Assembly (NCBI GenBank): GCA_045597645.1 | Contig: JAZLKM010000014.1 | Location: 1 to 7,742 of the forward strand | DNA length: 7,742 nucleotides | Direction of reading: 5' to 3' | From: JAKSSE01 sp045597645 | GTDB lineage: Bacteria > Bacillota > Clostridia > Lachnospirales > Lachnospiraceae | Shown here: piece by piece, positions 1 to 5,712 of the stretch | Numbering within the stretch: the first letter of the stretch is position 1 | Layout of the letters: each line of letters opens with the position of its first letter | Position numbers and translations under genes: made by a program | The notes under the pieces: model-generated | Seen by the model: only the letters and a program-made list of their open reading frames with translations | What the model was told of the DNA's origin: nothing | Database searches by the model: none

Positions 1-762
1 CATAATACTCAGGCTTCATCTAATCTGGTTGCAGAGATCGATCCTGGCTGCATGTACTGGAAGCTGGAGAATGGTGGCAAGAAGTACGCCGAGCTCACTA
101 ATGGTACAGTTAAGGGAATTGCTGCAGGTGATACTTATGTATATGCTTCACTCGTGGACAGCAACAATAAAGCAATACAGACCACATTCCTTGTGCACGT
201 TGTAACCGAGATACCAAAGGGCGATGGACTTAATACTTACGAGAATGGCTTGGGCTGGCTTACAACCAATGGAGTATCTTACTGGTACGAAGGTGGAGTG
301 AAGCAGGGTACCATGTCTGATCCTAAGAATGTAATCGGTGATGGAACCCCGCGTGGACGTGAGATTTATGATCCTGTAACTAACGGCTGGTATTGGCTTG
401 ATTCCAACAGAGATGGAGCTAGAGCAATCAATAAGGAAGTATGGATGCCATATATCTACCAGGACGAGAAGAAGTGGAGCGAGGCTGAGATTAAGAGCAA
501 CGCAGCAGCATCAGGCACTATGTCAGCACAGCTCGAGAGAGATATCAAGGCTCACACCGGTAAGTGGGTACGTTATGATGCTAACGGTGCAATGATTAAG
601 GGCTGGTATACAGTAGACGGCGATGATGTAGCGCTTTATCCTACTCAGGCCGGAAATACCTACTATTATGATTACAAGACCGGACTTATGGCAAAGGGTG
701 TAACCGTAATAGACGGAGTGGAGCATGAGTTTGATATGACTACAGGAGTGCTTATAAGATGA
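1..762 (+). CDS. Exported Ig-like (Big_2-type) protein with C-terminal wall-binding-like module, 5' partial
   Basis: The reading frame is open from base 1, so the gene starts before the window; the ATG at 52 lies inside a domain and is not a credible start. The 253 visible residues show two parts. Residues ~1-68 look like a bacterial Ig-like Big_2 fold: a Trp after a strand, then NGTVKGIAAGDTYVYAS, and a closing strand ending TFLVHVV. Residues ~87-253 are the Trp/Tyr/Gly-rich module shared with the next two genes, with marks such as GWYWLDS, NKEVWMPYIYQ, GKWVRYDANG and TGLMAKG. By analogy with choline- and glucan-binding repeats, the module probably holds the protein at the cell surface; this is inference. 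Any signal peptide and further domains lie upstream, so the full function is unknown. The stop overlaps the next start (ATGA), which suggests translational coupling. Confidence 0.85.
   Translation, partial: HNTQASSNLVAEIDPGCMYWKLENGGKKYAELTNGTVKGIAAGDTYVYASLVDSNNKAIQTTFLVHVVTEIPKGDGLNTYENGLGWLTTNGVSYWYEGGVKQGTMSDPKNVIGDGTPRGREIYDPVTNGWYWLDSNRDGARAINKEVWMPYIYQDEKKWSEAEIKSNAAASGTMSAQLERDIKAHTGKWVRYDANGAMIKGWYTVDGDDVALYPTQAGNTYYYDYKTGLMAKGVTVIDGVEHEFDMTTGVLIR
259..759 (+). repeat. Copy 1 of the shared C-terminal module (coding repeat)
   Basis: This DNA encodes the first of three homologous modules. It shares a 20-base exact run with copy 3 (433-452 against 2812-2831) and a 17-base run (547-563 against 2926-2942). 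Elsewhere the two copies differ mainly at synonymous or conservative positions. The copy has no cysteine in the module, and Tyr stands in the position where copies 2 and 3 have the Cys of REICD. Confidence 0.85.
744..748 (+). promoter_or_regulatory. Ribosome binding site inside the upstream gene
   Basis: AGGAG lies 10 bases before the ATG at 759 and within the coding sequence of the first gene. With the ATGA overlap, it supports the 759 start and coupled translation of genes 1 and 2. Confidence 0.7.
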
Positions 763-2477
763 GAAAACATTTCGGAAAAATAGCAGCAATAATAATGTCT
801 GTAGCAATGCTAGGGTCTTCTATGGCCCCAGCATTGGCTGCGGAGGTGGATGCCGCTGAGATTCCCGAGTCAGTTGTAGCGGAAGACAATGCATCCTATG
901 AAGTAGGACCTGATGGACTCATAACAGAGTCTGCAATAATGGTTAACCCTGTTTATGAGGGTATAATCGAACCGGATGAACATCTGCTTGATGATATTGC
1001 ACCTTCTAACGAGGAAGGCCGCAACGTCTATATGGCAGAGGGCGAGATATCATATGCCGATGCTATTAAAAAAGTGCGTAATGCGATGATTAATCGCGAG
1101 GAAAATTGCGTATTTACAACTACGCTCCCAAGCACAAACAACATTCTTAATATGATATTTACAGATGCGTGTGCGGACAATAGCACATCAGTAGCTGGAG
1201 ATTATCTTAGATACCATACACTGGAATGGGGAGCACGTTGGAGCTACTATTCATCTAGTGGTCCATACACTATCACTATGAGATTTCACTACTCATCAAC
1301 AGCAGCTCAGGAGCAGGCGGTAACAAATTCACTCAGAAATACCTACAGTAACCTGGGACTTGCAGACTGCTCAAATAATTTTGATAAAATATACAAGATA
1401 TATGAGTATATGACTGACAATATCACATATAATTATCCTGCAGCAAATACAGGGGATACATATGGATATGCGACAGCGTGGTCGGCATATGGTGCAGAGG
1501 TGGAGCACTACTGCGTATGTCAGGGCTATGCAGTTCTCTTCTACAGAATGTGCTATGAAAATGGCATATGGACAAGAGTAATCACGGGTAAGGGCAATGG
1601 TGATAACCATGCATGGAATATCGTAAAGATTAATAATCAGTGGTATAACGTGGATGCTACCTGGGATGCAGAGTCATACTACTGGAATTATTTCCTGCGT
1701 TCAAATGGAAACTTTGGTGGTCACTCTCGTGATTATGAATACAATAATTCAGAGTTTAACAATAAGTATCCTATGTCATCGACCAATTTTGACATGGACA
1801 GCTATACTGGCGACGTGGAAGACCCGGATGGAAAGCCGGGTGATAATGCCCCGACACCAGATCCTACACCTGCACCAAATCCTACACCTTCACCAGATCC
1901 GGCTCCTACGCCAAGTAGGATTGTTGCAATTCCATTGTGGCAGGTAGATGGATCTACACATAATAAATTTGCTGAATTTAACGGAAAGTACTATTGGTAT
2001 GAGCACGGTGTACGCCAGGGTACCTATGATGACCCACATGGCGTAATGGGTGATGGAACTGTCCGCGGACGTGAGATTTGTGATATGCAGTCACAGGGCT
2101 GGTACTGGCTTGATTCAGTATACGATGGTGCTACTGCACGTAATAAAGAAGTGTGGATGCCATACATCTATCAGCAGGAGAAGAGCTGGGGTGAGGCCGA
2201 AATTAAGCAGAATGCACTAGCCAGCGGTAATATGGCGGCTCAGGTAGAGAGAGATATTAAGGCGGGCACAGGAAAATGGGTGCGCTACGATGCTAATGGA
2301 GCTATGTTTAAGGGCTGGTATACTGTAGATGATACTCAGAAGCAATACTATCCTGCAGAACAGCATGGTAAGACTTATTACTATGACCCGAAGACCGGAC
2401 TTATGGCTAAGGGAACGACTGTAATTGACGGAATATCATATTACTTCCATGAGATTGATGGATATTTAATACAGTAG
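759..2477 (+). CDS. Secreted transglutaminase-like domain protein with C-terminal wall-binding-like module
   Basis: The 572-residue protein begins with a signal peptide (basic RKHFGK, hydrophobic core, likely cleavage after ALA at residue 27 or 28). Residues ~97-200 are an unassigned region. Residues ~205-310 match the transglutaminase-like superfamily: nucleophile Cys254 in YCVCQGYA, His284 in GDNHAWN and Asp299 in YNVDATWD, so the triad is complete. Residues 365-385 form a Pro-Thr/Ser/Asp linker, and ~397-572 is the shared C-terminal module. Members of this superfamily act as cysteine proteases or acyl-transfer enzymes; the substrate here cannot be read, though an exported, surface-held enzyme acting on peptides, proteins or wall peptide is plausible. 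The ATG overlaps the previous stop and has AGGAG at 744-748 with a 10-base spacer. It sits second in a row of three module-bearing genes. Confidence 0.9.
   Translation: MRKHFGKIAAIIMSVAMLGSSMAPALAAEVDAAEIPESVVAEDNASYEVGPDGLITESAIMVNPVYEGIIEPDEHLLDDIAPSNEEGRNVYMAEGEISYADAIKKVRNAMINREENCVFTTTLPSTNNILNMIFTDACADNSTSVAGDYLRYHTLEWGARWSYYSSSGPYTITMRFHYSSTAAQEQAVTNSLRNTYSNLGLADCSNNFDKIYKIYEYMTDNITYNYPAANTGDTYGYATAWSAYGAEVEHYCVCQGYAVLFYRMCYENGIWTRVITGKGNGDNHAWNIVKINNQWYNVDATWDAESYYWNYFLRSNGNFGGHSRDYEYNNSEFNNKYPMSSTNFDMDSYTGDVEDPDGKPGDNAPTPDPTPAPNPTPSPDPAPTPSRIVAIPLWQVDGSTHNKFAEFNGKYYWYEHGVRQGTYDDPHGVMGDGTVRGREICDMQSQGWYWLDSVYDGATARNKEVWMPYIYQQEKSWGEAEIKQNALASGNMAAQVERDIKAGTGKWVRYDANGAMFKGWYTVDDTQKQYYPAEQHGKTYYYDPKTGLMAKGTTVIDGISYYFHEIDGYLIQ
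1851..1913 (+). repeat. Pro-Thr linker with three imperfect 18-bp units
   Basis: Bases 1860-1877, 1878-1895 and 1896-1913 are 18-base units that encode DPTPAP, NPTPSP and DPAPTP; the first two differ at only two bases. They form the flexible linker between the transglutaminase-like domain and the C-terminal module. The unit number could vary between strains by slippage. Confidence 0.8.
1947..2474 (+). repeat. Copy 2 of the shared C-terminal module (coding repeat)
   Basis: This encodes residues ~397-572 of the transglutaminase-like protein. It carries the same blocks in the same order: YYWYEHGVRQGT, GDGTVRGREICD, GWYWLDSVYDGA, NKEVWMPYIYQQE, VERDIKAGTGKWVRYDANG, KGWYTV, YYYDPKTGLMAKG and TVIDGISYYF. 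It is slightly more diverged than copies 1 and 3 in the stretch before YYYDPKTG. Confidence 0.85.
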
Positions 2478-2479
2478 GA
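2476..2479 (+). promoter_or_regulatory. Ribosome binding site that selects the 2488 start
   Basis: AGGA overlaps the TAG stop of the transglutaminase-like gene. It is 8 bases from ATG 2488 but only 2 bases from ATG 2482, so it favours the later start. Confidence 0.55.
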
Positions 2480-2487
2480 CTATGCAG

Positions 2488-3141
2488 ATGAAAAGAAAAA
2501 TTATATTTTTCATGTTATCCTTCCTCATTGGAGCTGTCAGCTTTGGCAGCTCTAATGCTGTTTATGCAGCCGGTAAGGACACAATCATATTTTTCCCTGA
2601 AGCATTCGTAAGCGGAAGTACGCACTGTGCCTTCGCGCAGGGAAAAAATGGCAAATATTTCTGGTATGAAAACGGCCAAAAGCAGGGTACTTACTCTGAC
2701 CCGAAGGGCGTAATGGGAGATGGGACTATACGCGGTCGTGAAATCTGTGACATGGCTACCGAAGGTTGGTACTGGCTGGATTCATGCTATGATGGAGCCA
2801 AGGCGTGCAACAAGGAAGTATGGATGCCATACATCTACCAGCAGGAGCGCAGCTGGAGCGATGCTGATATTAAGCGTGAGGCTGCAGCGAGTGGAACTAT
2901 GTCGGCTCAAGTCGAGCGTGATATAAAGGCTCACACCGGTAAATGGGTGCGCTATGATGCAGATGGCAAAATGGTTAAGGGATGGTATACTGTAGAGGGC
3001 AAAGACGCAGCAATCTACCCTGATCAGGTGGGGAATACTTATTTCTATGACCCTAAAACTGGACTTATGGCGAAGGGTGACACCGTGATTGACGGAAAAA
3101 AATATCACTTTGATGAGACATCTGGAGTGTTGGTAAAGTAG
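2488..3141 (+). CDS. Small exported protein consisting mainly of the wall-binding-like module
   Basis: The protein has an N-terminal signal peptide (MKRKIIFFMLSFL, then a small-residue stretch, likely cleavage after VYA), about 20 linker residues, and then the Trp/Tyr/Gly module to the C-terminus. No catalytic or other domain is visible. The mature protein of roughly 190 residues could be a surface-bound adaptor, a decoy or a structural wall protein; this is inference. There are two possible starts, ATG at 2482 and ATG at 2488. I prefer 2488 (217 residues), because AGGA at 2476-2479 sits 8 bases before it but only 2 bases before 2482. The module carries four cysteines (in STHCAF, REICD and SCYDGAKAC), unlike the copy in the first gene, so disulfide formation is possible. 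The gene follows the transglutaminase-like gene within about 10 bases and precedes rfbH by 32 bases, which fits one operon. Confidence 0.88.
   Translation: MKRKIIFFMLSFLIGAVSFGSSNAVYAAGKDTIIFFPEAFVSGSTHCAFAQGKNGKYFWYENGQKQGTYSDPKGVMGDGTIRGREICDMATEGWYWLDSCYDGAKACNKEVWMPYIYQQERSWSDADIKREAAASGTMSAQVERDIKAHTGKWVRYDADGKMVKGWYTVEGKDAAIYPDQVGNTYFYDPKTGLMAKGDTVIDGKKYHFDETSGVLVK
2629..3138 (+). repeat. Copy 3 of the shared C-terminal module (coding repeat)
   Basis: This encodes almost all of the mature part of the small exported protein. The block order is the same as in copies 1 and 2. It shares exact 20- and 17-base runs with copy 1 and TGGATGCCATACATCTA with copy 2, which points to ancestral tandem gene duplication followed by divergence. 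Confidence 0.85.
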
Positions 3142-3160
3142 GCATGTCTATGGTGATGTA

Positions 3161-3165
3161 GGAGG
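3161..3165 (+). promoter_or_regulatory. Ribosome binding site for the TTG start of rfbH
   Basis: GGAGG (within TAGGAGGATG) lies 8 bases before TTG 3174. The nearby ATG at 3167 is in another frame and meets a stop within 17 codons, so the TTG is the start. Confidence 0.85.
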
Positions 3166-3173
3166 ATGTTATT

Positions 3174-4514
3174 TTGGCTACATGGAAAAGCGAAAACGAA
3201 GCCAGAGAACAGATAAAGGCGCTGGTAGGCGAATATTATAAGGAATTCAAGACAACAGAGAAGGTGTTTGAGCCGGGTGACCGCATAAATTATGCTTCTC
3301 GCGTATACGACGAGAAAGAAATGCAGTCGCTCACAGATGCTATGCTTGATTTTTGGCTGACAACAGGCAGATTTTCTGATGAATTTGAGCGAAGCTTTTG
3401 CGAGTGGATTGGCACAAAGTACTGTCATATCGTTAACAGTGGCTCGTCTGCGAACCTGATTGCATTCATGGTGCTCACAGCTCCTGAGCTTGGTGACAGA
3501 CAGATAAAGCGAGGTGATGAGGTCATAACTGTGGCCTGTGGATTCCCAACAACTGTAACTCCTATGCTGCAGTACGGTGCTGTGCCTGTATTTGTTGATG
3601 TGACTGTGCCACAGTATAATATCGATGTAAATATGCTTGAGGCTGCTTTGTCGGAGAAGACCAAGGCAGTGATGATAGCACATACTCTGGGCAACCCTTT
3701 TGATATAGCAGCAGTTAAAGCATTCTGCGATAAGCATAATCTGTGGCTGGTTGAGGACAACTGCGATGCGCTGGGTACCCAGTACACTATTGATGGAGTT
3801 ACTAAATACACAGGAACCTGGGGTGATATAGGTACCAGCAGCTTTTATCCGCCGCATCATATGACGATGGGCGAGGGTGGCGCTGTATATACAGACAATC
3901 CTCTTTTGCATAGGCTTATTTTGTCATATCGCGACTGGGGACGTGACTGCATATGTCCATCGGGACGCGATAATCTGTGTGGACACAGATTTGATGGACA
4001 GTTTGGTGAGCTGCCTCAGGGGTATGACCATAAGTATGTATACAGTCATTTTGGATACAATCTTAAGGCAACTGACCTGCAGGCTGCAGTTGGCGTGGAG
4101 CAGCTCAAAAAGTTCCCGTCATTTATTGAGCGCCGCAGAGAAAACTTCGACAGACTCCATAGGGCGCTAGAATGTGTATCAGATAAGCTGGTTCTTCCGG
4201 AACCTGCAGACAACAGCAGGCCATCCTGGTTTGGCTTTTTGATATCTGTAAAGCCGGAGAGTGGCACTACGAGAAATGATGTAACAAAGTTCTTGGAGGA
4301 TAGAAATATCCAGACCAGACTCCTATTTAGTGGCAACCTTACAAAGCATCCTTGCTTTGACCAGATTCGTGGCACAGATGCATATCGTGTTGTAGGTAGC
4401 CTTGACGTGACAGAATATATAATGAATAATTCCTTCTGGATAGGTGTGTACCCTGGTATGACTGATGATATGCTGGATTATATGGCCAAGAGCATCATCG
4501 AGGCTGTGATGTGA
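3174..4514 (+). CDS. rfbH: CDP-4-dehydro-6-deoxyglucose 3-dehydrase (E1, RfbH/AscC/DdhC family)
   Basis: This cytoplasmic enzyme uses pyridoxamine phosphate and a [2Fe-2S] cluster to remove the C3 hydroxyl of CDP-4-keto-6-deoxyglucose, the committed step to CDP-3,6-dideoxyhexoses. The 446 residues fit the usual ~437-residue family size. The fold is that of sugar aminotransferases, with NSGSSANL near residue 88 and the cofactor-binding Asp195 in VEDNCDALG. The position of the usual Schiff-base Lys is His228 (SFYPPHHMTMGEGG), the hallmark of E1. Cys197, Cys259, Cys261 and Cys269 match the cluster ligands, including the C-x-C-x7-C end of the motif. The start is TTG at 3174, supported by GGAGG at 3161-3165 with an 8-base spacer. 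The family normally needs a ferredoxin-type reductase (AscD/DdhD), which is not in this window. The next gene, rfbG, makes its substrate. Confidence 0.95.
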   Translation: MATWKSENEAREQIKALVGEYYKEFKTTEKVFEPGDRINYASRVYDEKEMQSLTDAMLDFWLTTGRFSDEFERSFCEWIGTKYCHIVNSGSSANLIAFMVLTAPELGDRQIKRGDEVITVACGFPTTVTPMLQYGAVPVFVDVTVPQYNIDVNMLEAALSEKTKAVMIAHTLGNPFDIAAVKAFCDKHNLWLVEDNCDALGTQYTIDGVTKYTGTWGDIGTSSFYPPHHMTMGEGGAVYTDNPLLHRLILSYRDWGRDCICPSGRDNLCGHRFDGQFGELPQGYDHKYVYSHFGYNLKATDLQAAVGVEQLKKFPSFIERRRENFDRLHRALECVSDKLVLPEPADNSRPSWFGFLISVKPESGTTRNDVTKFLEDRNIQTRLLFSGNLTKHPCFDQIRGTDAYRVVGSLDVTEYIMNNSFWIGVYPGMTDDMLDYMAKSIIEAVM

Positions 4515-4539
4515 CAGGTACGGACACGGATTGTAGAGT

Positions 4540-4549
4540 AGTAGCTACT
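4540..4549. other. Intergenic gap rfbH-rfbG with short palindrome and GATGC repeats
   Basis: The 106-base gap 4515-4620 has no credible gene. It holds the palindrome AGTAGCTACT at 4540-4549, which can also be drawn as a 5-bp hairpin with a 3-base loop at 4537-4549. Three GATGC copies follow, ending at 4554, 4564 and 4578, the first two exactly 10 bases apart. No U-run follows the hairpin, so it is not an intrinsic terminator. Any regulatory role is speculative. Confidence 0.3.
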
Positions 4550-4620
4550 GATGCGGAGTGATGCAAAGCAATAGATGCTGATTAGGATTGAGAGAACCTA
4601 GCCTATTGGAGCACTGATAT

Positions 4621-5673
4621 ATGCAGGATATTTTGAATTTCTATAAAAATAAAACTGTCCTTGTGACAGGGCATACTGGCTTTAAGGGCAGCTGGCTTTG
4701 TCGCATTCTTGTGAATGCAGGGGCAAAGGTAGTGGGCTATTCACTTGAAGCGCCTACTGAGCCTAATCTGTTTGGCCTGATAAAGCTGGCTGATGATATG
4801 ACATCAATCATTGGAGATATCCGTGACAGAGAGCATCTGATGCAGGTGTTCGACGAGTATCAGCCGGAAATAGTACTGCATTTGGCGGCGCAGCCTATTG
4901 TGCGAGAGTCCTATAAGAATCCTGTGTATACGTATGAGACTAACGTGATGGGTACTGTGAATGTATGCGAGGCAGTGCGTACCCATAGTTGTGTAAAATC
5001 ATTTTTGAATGTTACCACTGACAAGGTGTATCTAAATGACGAGAGAGCAGAGGGATTTAAAGAAGACGAGCCGCTCGATGGCTATGACCCATACTCTAAC
5101 TCAAAGTCCTGCTCAGAACTTGTGACTCACAGCTATATAAATTCATTTCTCAATGACATGGGCATTGCCGTGTCAACTGCGAGAGCCGGTAATGTAATAG
5201 GTGGTGGTGACTTTGCCATTGACCGCATTGTGCCGGACTGCTATAGGTCAGCAGCGCGCAGAGAGCAGATTATAGTGCGCAACCCGCACTCTACGAGACC
5301 ATTTCAGCATGTCTTAGAGCCGGTATCTGTATATCTTACGATTGCGGCAAAGCAGTATGAGGATAGAAATTATGCTGGATATTATAATGTGGGTCCTGAC
5401 GATTGTGACTGTGTGACAACAGGTAAGATTGTAGATATATTTGTGTCGGCTTGGGGCGAAAATGCAAGCTGGGTGAATAAGAGCGACGGCGGCCCCCATG
5501 AGGCTAATTTTCTAAAGCTTGACAGTACCAAGATAAAAACAACCTTTGGCTGGGAGCCGAGGTGGCACATAGATGAGGCAGTAAGCAAGTCGGTCGAATG
5601 GTATAAATGCTATGCGGAGGACGGAGATGTAACTGCCTGCATGGATAATCAGATAAAAGAATTCTTTGGATAA
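4621..5673 (+). CDS. rfbG: CDP-glucose 4,6-dehydratase
   Basis: This is an extended short-chain dehydrogenase/reductase that converts CDP-glucose to CDP-4-keto-6-deoxyglucose in the cytoplasm with bound NAD+, supplying the substrate of RfbH. The Rossmann motif is VTGHTGFKGSW (Gly17, Gly20, Gly23), and HLAAQPIVRESY follows at ~87-98. The catalytic residues fit TTDK (Thr133, Asp134, Lys135) and YSNSK (Tyr158, Lys162), and NVIGGGDF near 191-198 is typical of the family. The 350-residue length is normal. The ATG is fixed by an in-frame TGA directly before the sixth base upstream and by GGAG at 4608-4611 with a 9-base spacer. A 106-base gap separates it from rfbH, and an intrinsic terminator follows the stop by two bases, so it is probably the last gene of this unit. 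Confidence 0.95.
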   Translation: MQDILNFYKNKTVLVTGHTGFKGSWLCRILVNAGAKVVGYSLEAPTEPNLFGLIKLADDMTSIIGDIRDREHLMQVFDEYQPEIVLHLAAQPIVRESYKNPVYTYETNVMGTVNVCEAVRTHSCVKSFLNVTTDKVYLNDERAEGFKEDEPLDGYDPYSNSKSCSELVTHSYINSFLNDMGIAVSTARAGNVIGGGDFAIDRIVPDCYRSAARREQIIVRNPHSTRPFQHVLEPVSVYLTIAAKQYEDRNYAGYYNVGPDDCDCVTTGKIVDIFVSAWGENASWVNKSDGGPHEANFLKLDSTKIKTTFGWEPRWHIDEAVSKSVEWYKCYAEDGDVTACMDNQIKEFFG

Positions 5674-5675
5674 TC

Positions 5676-5708
5676 AAAAAGCAGAAGACAATATGTTTTC
5701 TGCTTTTT
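5676..5708 (+). terminator. Intrinsic terminator after rfbG
   Basis: AAAAAGCAGAA at 5676-5686 pairs perfectly with TTCTGCTTTTT at 5698-5708. Two more pairs (one G-U) can extend the stem to 13 bp with a 7-base loop. The descending arm ends in five T, so the + strand reads as a Rho-independent terminator. The A-run on the other side means it could also work on the - strand. It begins two bases after the rfbG stop and ends four bases before the ATG of the membrane protein gene. Confidence 0.85.
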
Positions 5709-5712
5709 CTAA

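Noticed and set aside
52..54. ATG at 52 as the start of the first gene
   Set aside because: The frame is open to base 1, the Ig-like domain begins before this codon, and no signal peptide follows it.
756..765. The ATGA overlap as a frameshift joining genes 1 and 2 into one protein
   Set aside because: Gene 1 ends with a complete module, and gene 2 starts with its own ribosome binding site and signal peptide, so these are two genes.
1851..1913. CRISPR-like or mobile repeat
   Set aside because: The 18-base units are in frame, contiguous without spacers, and encode a Pro-Thr linker.
2482..2484. ATG at 2482 as the start of the third gene
   Set aside because: The AGGA is only 2 bases away, while ATG 2488 has 8 bases of spacing and begins directly with the basic signal peptide end. 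It is not excluded, only less likely.
3105..3911. Long open frame of 268 codons on the - strand opposite rfbH
   Set aside because: It lies antisense to an unmistakable RfbH frame. Its translation is rich in Cys, His and Arg with no domain pattern, which is typical of a shadow of codon bias.
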